Assembly: GCA_017399025.1 (NCBI GenBank)
Contig: JAFQEK010000018.1
Span: 1 to 32,183, forward strand
DNA from: Clostridia bacterium
GTDB taxonomy: Bacteria > Bacillota > Clostridia > Oscillospirales > CAG-272
Length of the DNA stretch: 32,183 bases
Direction of reading: 5' to 3'
The notes under the pieces: generated by a model
What the model saw: only the letters and a program-made list of their open reading frames with translations
The model's database searches: none
What the model was told of the DNA's origin: nothing
Program-made: the position numbers and the translations under genes
Shown here: positions 24,410-31,185 of the stretch, in pieces
Position numbering within the stretch: the stretch's first letter is position 1
How the letters are laid out: each line of letters opens with the position of its first letter

Positions 24410-26062
24410 TTATTTTTCAGAATCGGCTTCCGAATGAACCGTAAATTCGATGATATCGGGATAATCCTCGCAGATATGGGGTTCTTCATAGATGGGGAAT
24501 TCGACTGTACCGTCTTCGGCAATGATTTCCGTTACAATAGGGAGAGGAGACAGCTCAATGACTTCTGCATTTTCCGAAGTCGTTGAAGCTGCATCTTCTT
24601 TGTCAAGGCTCAGCTTGATTCTGTAAACCAGACCAAGAATCTGAACGGTAATCGGAGGAAGCATGGCAACCATGGCAATCACACCGAATGCATTCGTCAT
24701 GATATTGCCGCCGACTGCATATGTTGCGCCGATGGCAAGCGGCATAAGGAAAGTGGAGGTCATTGCGCCCGAAGCAACACCGCCCGAGTCAAAAGCGATG
24801 GAAGTGAATACATCGGGAACAACGAAAGAGAGGAGCAACGCGATGGCATAACCGATACAAACAAACCAGAGCACGGAAATACCCGTCAGCGCGCGGATCA
24901 TGGCAAGACCGACCGCAATCGCAACAGCAATGGACATTGCAAAAGAAAGCATTTTTTTGGAAATGGTACCTGCCGTTACTTCTTCAACCTGTTTTTCAAG
25001 GACATGGACCGCAGGCTCGGCAAGGACGATAAAGTAACCGAGGAGCATACCGATGGGAATCAGGAGCCATTTCAGATTGGAATTCGCAATGGACTGTCCC
25101 ATATATTGACCGACAGGCAAAAAGCCGATATTGGCGCCGACAAGAAAGAGAACGATACCGACATAGGTATAAGCAACGCCGATCAGCAGACGGAGAATTT
25201 GATCTTTCGGAACTCTTCCCGCAAACAACTGATAAAGAAAGAAGAAAATGACAACAGGGAAAAGACCGAGCGCAACCTCCATAAATGTATGGGGAAGCAT
25301 ATGGATAAATTCAAGACCGAATTCACGGGAATCCAAAAATTCAATCAGTGCATCGGGCGCTTCGGAACCGGCTCCGCTCGTATCTCCGTAAATCAAGCCG
25401 AGAATCAGAACAGCAATGATCGGACCTGCGGAACAAAGCGCCATCAAACCGAAGCTGTCTCCGGATTCGTCTGCGGTAATGGAAGAAATACCGACACCCA
25501 TCGCCATGATGAAAGGAACGGTCAAAGGACCTGTCGTAACACCGCCCGCATCAAAGGAAACCGCAAGAAATTCGGGATTGGAAAAAGCAGCAAGCAGGAA
25601 AAGCAAACCGTAAGAAATGAAGAGCATGTAACGAAGCTTGATCGCAAAAATAATGCGCAAAACCGCAAGTACAAGGAAAATACCGACACCCAGCGCAACT
25701 GTCCAGATGAAAACCTGCGCATTGATTGCAGGCACTTTTCCTGCAAGAACGGTGAGGTCAGGCTCAGAAGCCGTGATCAGCGTGCCGATCAGGAAAGAAA
25801 CCACTGCGACAACAGCGATTTTCTTGGATTTTGTCATCGTCGCACCGACATGTTCACCCATGGGGGTCATGGATTTATCAACGCCGAGTGTAAAAAGTCC
25901 CATTCCGAAAATCATTAAGAAAACGGAGAAGATAAACGAGATGAAAATTGCATTCGGCAACGGACAGATGGTGAAAGAAAGCAGAAGAATAATCAGAGAA
26001 ACCGGCAGAACGGAAGCGACGGATTCTTTGATTTTTTCAAGTAAAATGGTTTTTGTTTTCAT
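24410..26062 (-). CDS. Duplicated DUF1538 membrane transporter (UmpAB-like fusion, 550 aa)
   Basis: This is a polytopic inner-membrane protein with an internal duplication. In the first half SEPDLTVLAG (near 99) and FDAGGVTTGP (near 168) have counterparts in the second half, AEPAVHVLEK (near 347) and FDSGGVASGA (near 421). These are the DUF1538 repeats that in some bacteria are two subunits; from memory, UmpAB of Halomonas was reported as a Na+/H+ antiporter. The C-terminal 60 residues are an acidic cytoplasmic tail. The frame is open back to an ATG at 26173, but the promoter's -10 is only ten bases before that codon, so I prefer ATG 26062 (or TTG 26071), downstream of AAAGGA. The PII-like gene follows after 74 bp. 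The transported ion is not determined by the sequence. Confidence 0.85.
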   Translation of the reverse strand: MKTKTILLEKIKESVASVLPVSLIILLLSFTICPLPNAIFISFIFSVFLMIFGMGLFTLGVDKSMTPMGEHVGATMTKSKKIAVVAVVSFLIGTLITASEPDLTVLAGKVPAINAQVFIWTVALGVGIFLVLAVLRIIFAIKLRYMLFISYGLLFLLAAFSNPEFLAVSFDAGGVTTGPLTVPFIMAMGVGISSITADESGDSFGLMALCSAGPIIAVLILGLIYGDTSGAGSEAPDALIEFLDSREFGLEFIHMLPHTFMEVALGLFPVVIFFFLYQLFAGRVPKDQILRLLIGVAYTYVGIVLFLVGANIGFLPVGQYMGQSIANSNLKWLLIPIGMLLGYFIVLAEPAVHVLEKQVEEVTAGTISKKMLSFAMSIAVAIAVGLAMIRALTGISVLWFVCIGYAIALLLSFVVPDVFTSIAFDSGGVASGAMTSTFLMPLAIGATYAVGGNIMTNAFGVIAMVAMLPPITVQILGLVYRIKLSLDKEDAASTTSENAEVIELSPLPIVTEIIAEDGTVEFPIYEEPHICEDYPDIIEFTVHSEADSEK

Positions 26063-26182
26063 GCAGGGCAAAAGGTCCTTTCCGCAAAAAATAAAAATTG
26101 ATAAAATCGGGAACGCCTGCTGAACACCGATCGTTCCGTCGAGCTTATTTTTTATTGCTTGTTTTATATACATATTTATTAC

Positions 26183-26212
26183 AGTATAGCATGAATCAAA
26201 TTAAAATGTCAA
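26183..26212 (-). promoter_or_regulatory. Promoter of the DUF1538 transporter gene
   Basis: On the - strand, TTGACA (26207-26212), an 18-bp spacer and TATACT (26183-26188). With the start at 26062, the predicted leader is about 110 bases. Confidence 0.8.
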
Positions 26213-26230
26213 GACTTTTTTGTGATTTTT

Positions 26231-26379
26231 CCGGGGTTCACGCATGAAAAAATTTTTGCAAACTCCCCAAGATGAACTTGTAAAAATAGCAGGGATAATC
26301 TTCAAATTATGATGCAAGCGCCAATCTGTAGGCAAATCAATAAATTAAAATAATTCAAAATTTCATGCGTGAACCCTGG
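26231..26379. mobile_element. MITE-like 149-bp element with 19-bp terminal inverted repeats
   Basis: CCGGGGTTCACGCATGAAA at the left end is repeated inverted at the right end (TTTCATGCGTGAACCCTGG) with 18 of 19 matches. The core is AT-rich and has no reading frame. A T-run on the left mirrors an A-run on the right; a target duplication cannot be told from these runs. It sits between the divergent promoters of the transporter and ECF genes. It fills most of the space between 26213 and 26397; nothing else was recognised there. Confidence 0.7.
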
Positions 26380-26397
26380 CAAAAAAAAAGAAAGATA

Positions 26398-26426
26398 TTG
26401 ACTTTTTTTACAAAAAAGTTTATAAT
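26398..26426 (+). promoter_or_regulatory. Sigma-A promoter of the ECF S-component gene
   Basis: TTGACT (26398-26403), 17 bp, TATAAT (26421-26426). Only about 30 bases remain before the start codon, which rules out a riboswitch in the leader. Confidence 0.88.
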
Positions 26427-26462
26427 AATTGTAAAGATTGAACAACAGAAAGGTGATTTTCT

Positions 26463-27050
26463 ATGAAAAATAAAATTCGTTCCAATTCCGAAAACATTCG
26501 GAAAATCGTTTATCTTGCTTTGCTGACCGCAATCGTTCTCGTTTTTCAAACACTTGGTTCCTTTATCCGTCTCGGCCCGTTTCAGGCTTCGTTGGTGTTG
26601 ATTCCGATCGTGATCGGTGCGGCGCTTCTCGGTCCCGGCGCGGGTGCTTGGCTCGGCTTTGTTTTCGGTATGCATGTTCTTCTCAGCGGCGATGCGGCGG
26701 CGTTTCTGACGATTGACGTTGTGGGAACCGTTCTCGTGGTTCTGGTAAAAGGTATTGTCTGCGGTATGACAGCAGGTTTTGTTTTCAAAATTTTGAAGCA
26801 TGTGAATCAATATCTTGCGGTTCTTATTTCTGCGATTGCCTGCCCTCTTGCCAATACGGGTATATTTCTGCTCGGCTGTAAACTGTTCTTTATGGAAGCG
26901 GTTTCCGCTTGGGCAAATGCTGAGGGAATGTCTGCTGTTGCCTATATGTTCATCGGTCTTGTTGGCGGTAATTTCATTTTCGAATTTATTTTGAACATTA
27001 TCTTTGTTCCCGTTATTCTCCGGCTTCTGAACTTCAAAAATCGTATCTGA
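26463..27050 (+). CDS. ECF transporter S component (substrate-binding membrane subunit, 195 aa)
   Basis: Six hydrophobic helices in 195 residues and the typical start KIVYLALLTAIVLVFQTLG identify an energy-coupling-factor S component, which captures a vitamin or related micronutrient and is powered by a shared EcfA/EcfT module encoded elsewhere. The loop IRLGPFQASLVLIPIVIGAALLGP, followed by GAWLGFVFGM, is the usual helix 2-3 region. The length is normal. AGAAAGGTGA precedes the ATG by about eight bases. No riboswitch is present to hint at the vitamin, so I leave the substrate open. The beta-helix gene follows after 34 bp with no terminator and may be co-transcribed. Confidence 0.88.
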   Translation: MKNKIRSNSENIRKIVYLALLTAIVLVFQTLGSFIRLGPFQASLVLIPIVIGAALLGPGAGAWLGFVFGMHVLLSGDAAAFLTIDVVGTVLVVLVKGIVCGMTAGFVFKILKHVNQYLAVLISAIACPLANTGIFLLGCKLFFMEAVSAWANAEGMSAVAYMFIGLVGGNFIFEFILNIIFVPVILRLLNFKNRI

Positions 27051-27084
27051 TAAAAAAATATTCTTTGAACTCAGGAGGAAAATC

Positions 27085-28455
27085 ATGAAAATTGCGGCGG
27101 ACTACGGATTCGATGTGAACAAAGACGGTTTTGAAAATGCCCGCGCATTGCAAAATGCGGTGCTTGGCGGAGGAGAAATTTTCATTACCGAACCGGGTAT
27201 TTATGAAATTGCAGATCAAGTTATCCTGGAAGATAACACCGCGCTTCATTTTTGTAAAGGATCATACCTGAAAAGAGTGAACAATCCCGATGAAAATGGC
27301 TATGTTTTTATCAATCGCGGAGCATATACCAAAACGTATAATCAAAACATTACCATTGCAGGCTTGCATATCATTTGTAATCAAGTGATTGCTTCCCCGA
27401 AAACAGAGGATTCAAGAAAAGTGATTCTCGGTTTGATCGGGCATTGCTCTTTCTTTTACGTAAAAAATCTGACGGTACGGGATTTTGAATGCTATGATCT
27501 GCCGGAGAAGAACTTTGCAATCCATATATGCACGTTTGAGAATGTTCTTCTGGAAAATCTTTATATTGAGGGTATGAAAGATGCCGTTCATTTCGGCAGA
27601 GGCAAGAATTTTGCAGTGCGCCACGGACGTTTTCGTACGTTTGACGACCCGATTGCATTGAACGGACATGATTATGTTACCGCAAATCCCGAGCTCGGTT
27701 GGATTGAAGACGGCGTGATTGAGGATTGTTATGATCTCCATGCAGATACGACGACAGGCTATTTCTGTCGGATTCTGGCAGGCGCCTGGACAGATTGGTA
27801 TGAGGGTATGATCGTTCAGCGTTCGGATACTGTGGTATCGGATGGGCGCTTATATCGGGTGTTTATGCCCGTTGACGGAAAGACTTATCGTTCCATTACC
27901 CGACCCACGCACAAGGCGGGAGAGAAAGAATATGACGGTATCGTATGGGCTGTCGTGCAGGAGGATGTAACCTACCGCGCAGGATGCCGAAATATCCGTT
28001 TCAAGGATATCCATTTGAAAAAGAACCGTCCTGTGGCATTTTCGATCCACTTTGACAGAGATAAATGGTCGCGCAGTTATTATCCTGATTCGCCATCACC
28101 GATCCAGGAAAATCTGATTTTTGAAAATATCGTTGTGGAGGCAGAGGAAATCCCCGTGTTGCTTCGTTCCATCACACCTGTTGACCGCATTTGCTTTGTT
28201 AATTGTACGCTCAAAAACAATCTTATCCGTTTTGCACGGATTGCCGCGCAGGGAATTGTGTATCCCACAACGGATTTGGTGCTTGACGGGACAAAATTTG
28301 AAGAAGATGTGCCGCTTCTGGTTCGCTGTTTCGAGGGTGTCAACGCCAATCTTCGCGTTGTAAACTCTGTCAATAAAGACTTTTCGACAGCAGTACGGGG
28401 TGATGTGCGGATTTGTGAATCGGATATCTCGCTTTGCAAACAAGAAAGTGGGTAA
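27085..28455 (+). CDS. Right-handed beta-helix protein, pectinase/GH28-like (456 aa)
   Basis: The start MKIAADYGFDVNKDGFENARALQNAV is the typical opening of pectate-lyase-superfamily beta-helix enzymes (substrate-side 'D-G-x-x-D/N-A' pattern). Parallel coils follow, with repeated hydrophobic strands (ITIAGLHIICN, FFYVKNLTVRDF, VLLENLYIEGM, IRFKDIHLK, LIFENIVVEA). The stretch TFDDPIALNGHDY (near 190) recalls the DD-containing active site of GH28, though the match is partial. There is no signal peptide, so it would act inside the cell, perhaps on imported oligosaccharides. AGGAGG lies just before the ATG. The last four codons and the stop come from dispersed repeat copy B, so the C-terminus may have been altered by its insertion. 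Confidence 0.8.
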   Translation: MKIAADYGFDVNKDGFENARALQNAVLGGGEIFITEPGIYEIADQVILEDNTALHFCKGSYLKRVNNPDENGYVFINRGAYTKTYNQNITIAGLHIICNQVIASPKTEDSRKVILGLIGHCSFFYVKNLTVRDFECYDLPEKNFAIHICTFENVLLENLYIEGMKDAVHFGRGKNFAVRHGRFRTFDDPIALNGHDYVTANPELGWIEDGVIEDCYDLHADTTTGYFCRILAGAWTDWYEGMIVQRSDTVVSDGRLYRVFMPVDGKTYRSITRPTHKAGEKEYDGIVWAVVQEDVTYRAGCRNIRFKDIHLKKNRPVAFSIHFDRDKWSRSYYPDSPSPIQENLIFENIVVEAEEIPVLLRSITPVDRICFVNCTLKNNLIRFARIAAQGIVYPTTDLVLDGTKFEEDVPLLVRCFEGVNANLRVVNSVNKDFSTAVRGDVRICESDISLCKQESG

Positions 28456-28569
28456 CGCCCACCGGATAACGGCTTGCTTTGCAAGCTGTGTGCTCAGCCT
28501 ATCGTAGTTTTTCTTGTATCCAAGCAATGCAAAACGGCGAGGTCGATTTTGAGCAATTTCCTATAGTTC
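28439..28569. repeat. Dispersed 131-bp repeat, copy B (inverted relative to copy A)
   Basis: This matches copy A (15905-16035) along its whole length in the opposite orientation. It contains the GCTTGCTTTGCAAGC hairpin and ends in CAATTTCCTATAGTTC. It overlaps the last 17 bases of the beta-helix gene, including its TAA. Confidence 0.85.
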
Positions 28570-28631
28570 AAGAAAAACAACCGTCAGTAAAACGGGTGCT
28601 TGTCGAAAAAATTTTTCATATTGAAAAAGAG

Positions 28632-28665
28632 CGGTTGCTCCGTACCGGGAGGTACAGAGCAACCG
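28632..28665 (-). terminator. Terminator of the 730-aa surface protein gene
   Basis: CGGTTGCTC and GAGCAACCG pair around an inner GTACC/GGTAC stem. On the - strand CTCTTTTTC follows, 48 bases past the stop. Confidence 0.85.
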
Positions 28666-28712
28666 TTTATCAGATGCCGCTGTTTATTTTGAAGATTCTT
28701 CAAGTTTTCCAA

Positions 28713-30905
28713 TCAATCTTTTCTCTTGATTACAACAATGAGAGCGGCTACAATACCTGCAAATGCGAAGATAACCGCCGCGATAATAACAATGGAAAGA
28801 GGATCGAATCCCTTGGAATCGTCTTTATTTTGAGAAGAAGTATTTGCGGATTCCGAAGAAGTGGTTTCCATGGAATCGGATGCATTGGAGCTGTTTTCGT
28901 TGGAGTTGGTTCCCTCAGGATTGGTCTGGGTAATGCTTTCGGTTTCGGTATCGGAAGAACCTGTTGTTTCGACAGAGCCTTGAGGGGGCGGTGTGGAAGC
29001 GGTTGTTTCTTCGGGAGGTGGTGTGGATTCTGTCGTGTAAGCGGGATTTTCCGTAACGTTAATGGTGAATCTTGCGTTGGATATTTCAAAAAGTTCTTTC
29101 AGACCGGGGATTTCGGATATGATAGGAACGGGGATGTTTCTTCCGAGCGTTTCGGTAGAAGCCTGACAAAAATAATCCTCGGAGGAAACAGTAAGTTTGG
29201 TTTCGTTACCGTTGTTTTTTACATAAACCAATTGAATTTTCAGTCCGGTCGTATCAAGTGTTTCCCCTTGCATGTAATCCGTCTTTTTTGGAAAGGTAAC
29301 TTCTACGCGTACGGGTGTTTCCACTTCGATTTCAACGGTTTTTGTGATGTTGAGATTGTACTCTTCGATGAAAGCTTTGATTTCAATGTTCATCTTACCG
29401 GGACCTTTTGCAATATACTGCTTGAGTTCTTCCTCATTATATGTGGGATACAAGTATGTATTGTCAGCAGAGATTTTGCTGCCGTCCGAGTAAATGAAAT
29501 TGATATCAAAATCATAGATTTTGGGGAATTGACCATATTGGTAAGTCTTTGTGGGGATGATTTCAATATCTGTTACTTTGATCAGATTGATCTCAAAGGA
29601 GGTATATTTACCGTAGTAGTAAACATTGACGGTTGCTTCGCCTGCATCGGTAAAATTACCAACGAAAGAGAAGTGTGCATTTGCAAGATTGCTGTTGGAA
29701 GTACCGTCCGCGTAGTTGACTTTCACCCTTACGTTATTTTCATCTGCGTAAGCGCCGAAGCCGTATTCGTTGAGATCGGCAATATCAAAACCTTTGGATG
29801 CGGAGGGAAGAGAAATCATTTCAATGCTTGAGATGTCAACGACTTCAACGGAAAAAGAAACGGATTGATTGCCGTATTTCAGCTCTACGCTGTGTTCCAC
29901 TTTGTCAAACGTACCGACACTTGCGCTTGCAGAGGTAAGGATTTCCGTGGAACCGTCCCCAAAAGTTGCTTTGAGTTCGAGACCTGTGAGGTCGAGCGCT
30001 TCACCGACTACGTATTTGGTTTTATCGGGAACTTTTATAAGTTCGAGAGATACGATGTTGTTTTCCTTGTTTTCAAGAGCGCTGCGGTAGTGAGTAACGT
30101 AATCCTTGCTGCCGATAACGACATAGTCGATATCCATGGTTGCGCCGGGATAGTTGCCGGTACCATCGGTAACATTATAACCAAAGGGGAAAATCAGAAA
30201 TTCGTAAAGATTGCCGGACCAACGGCTGAGCTGAACGGAATTTTCATCTTCGGGATCATACAAAAGCTCATCGTAGTTGGTGTTTTTATTGAGTTCATAT
30301 ATGGAGAACGTATAGGTCTGCCATTCTCCGGAACCACTTTCGTAAACCTTACCGTTTGCATCAAAAGTCAGTTCGGAAAGGGTGGCAGGCAAGAATCTGC
30401 CGCCGTTGGTGGAGTTCGTAGCGAAACCGAATGTGATCTGGTCGCAGTTGGAGAAGTTTTTAACACGGATTTTTACGTATTCTGCTTTGGCAGGATTGGA
30501 ATTTTCTCTGCCTACGGGAAATTCATCGCTGTGTGCAGCATCGAGAATAAAGGTAAGACCGGGATAAATGGAAGCATCGGTGGACTGAACGCGGAGAACC
30601 TCGCCGTCTTCAATCAAAGACCATTCGCGTGCATTGTGGGACATATATTGATTGCTGAGAATCGGCGAGCAGATTTTGCCGTCCGCATGACAGGGTTGGC
30701 TGTAATCGTCGATTTCGATCGGAACCCATTTGCCTGCTGCTTCGTCATAATTTGCCCAATAAGCGTTGGTTTCCTTGTTGAAGTCAAGGAGGTTGGAATA
30801 ATAAATGCCTTTGTCGTCAATGTCAATTCTTGCAGCGGAAACCGCAAGTGTAGCTGCTGTAAAGACGAAAAGAACCATGAATAAAATAGAGAAAATTTTT
30901 TTCAT
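28713..30905 (-). CDS. Cell-surface protein with Ig-like domains and C-terminal membrane anchor (730 aa)
   Basis: A signal peptide (MKKIFSILFMVLFVFTAATL, cleavage near VSA-A) opens the protein. Residues about 30-275 form a beta-sandwich-like region rich in Trp/Tyr/Asp that may be a carbohydrate-binding module. Bacterial Ig-like domains of the Big_3 type follow (KTKYVVGEALDLTGLELKAT near 295; YMQGETLDTTGLKIQLVY near 545). Then comes a Pro/Thr/Ser-rich wall-spanning linker with TPPP motifs, and a hydrophobic helix at about 702-725 with a KRKD tail. There is no LPxTG motif, so anchoring is by the membrane helix. AAAGGA lies before the ATG, and a consensus promoter drives it. A close paralogue lies upstream on the same strand. 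Polysaccharide or host-surface binding is inferred. Confidence 0.85.
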   Translation of the reverse strand: MKKIFSILFMVLFVFTAATLAVSAARIDIDDKGIYYSNLLDFNKETNAYWANYDEAAGKWVPIEIDDYSQPCHADGKICSPILSNQYMSHNAREWSLIEDGEVLRVQSTDASIYPGLTFILDAAHSDEFPVGRENSNPAKAEYVKIRVKNFSNCDQITFGFATNSTNGGRFLPATLSELTFDANGKVYESGSGEWQTYTFSIYELNKNTNYDELLYDPEDENSVQLSRWSGNLYEFLIFPFGYNVTDGTGNYPGATMDIDYVVIGSKDYVTHYRSALENKENNIVSLELIKVPDKTKYVVGEALDLTGLELKATFGDGSTEILTSASASVGTFDKVEHSVELKYGNQSVSFSVEVVDISSIEMISLPSASKGFDIADLNEYGFGAYADENNVRVKVNYADGTSNSNLANAHFSFVGNFTDAGEATVNVYYYGKYTSFEINLIKVTDIEIIPTKTYQYGQFPKIYDFDINFIYSDGSKISADNTYLYPTYNEEELKQYIAKGPGKMNIEIKAFIEEYNLNITKTVEIEVETPVRVEVTFPKKTDYMQGETLDTTGLKIQLVYVKNNGNETKLTVSSEDYFCQASTETLGRNIPVPIISEIPGLKELFEISNARFTINVTENPAYTTESTPPPEETTASTPPPQGSVETTGSSDTETESITQTNPEGTNSNENSSNASDSMETTSSESANTSSQNKDDSKGFDPLSIVIIAAVIFAFAGIVAALIVVIKRKD

Positions 30906-30943
30906 CAGTATAGAATCCTTTCTGAATAATGTCTGATTAGTTC

Positions 30944-30972
30944 ATTATAATCTTTTATATCGGAAATGTCAA
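30944..30972 (-). promoter_or_regulatory. Consensus sigma-A promoter of the 730-aa surface protein gene
   Basis: On the - strand, TTGACA (30967-30972), 17 bp, TATAAT (30944-30949): both boxes are perfect. The two paralogous surface-protein genes are therefore separate transcription units. Confidence 0.9.
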
Positions 30973-31043
30973 TAGAAAAATAATCGTTTGCCACGGTTTT
31001 TGAATGAATAAACATAATCATTGATCTTTCCATCGAATTCACG

Positions 31044-31085
31044 TTATTTTACCAATATTTTCAAAAAAAGTAAATGCCGTTGCCC
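31044..31085. repeat. Short dispersed repeat (ACCAATATTTTC family), copy 2
   Basis: It matches 16224-16264 with few differences (ACCAATATTTTC, then AAGTAAATGC, then GTTGCCC). Like that copy it is intergenic, here just before a terminator. Confidence 0.55.
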
Positions 31086-31108
31086 TGAACAAGATACTGC
31101 AACGGCAA

Positions 31109-31146
31109 AAGATTCACCGTATACCAAAAGGTATACGGTGAATCTT
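31109..31146 (-). terminator. Terminator of the partial surface-protein gene
   Basis: A perfect 17-bp inverted repeat (AAGATTCACCGTATACC) with a four-base loop lies 39 bases past the stop on the - strand, followed by TTTT. Confidence 0.8.
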
Positions 31147-31185
31147 GGAATACTTATAAGAAAAGGAAAATCAAAATGAAATCAA

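Noticed and set aside
25004..25918. A 304-codon + strand frame opposite the DUF1538 gene
   Set aside because: It is highly charged and Asn/Arg/Lys-rich, as expected for the antisense of a hydrophobic membrane protein; no start signals.
26427..26462. Vitamin riboswitch upstream of the ECF S component
   Set aside because: The promoter leaves about 30 bases of leader, too short for an aptamer. The upstream inverted repeats belong to the MITE-like element.
28479..30884. Two long + strand frames opposite the 730-aa surface protein
   Set aside because: They start in the dispersed repeat or have no ribosome binding site, are Gly/Phe/Val-rich without domains, and oppose a gene with signal peptide, promoter and terminator.
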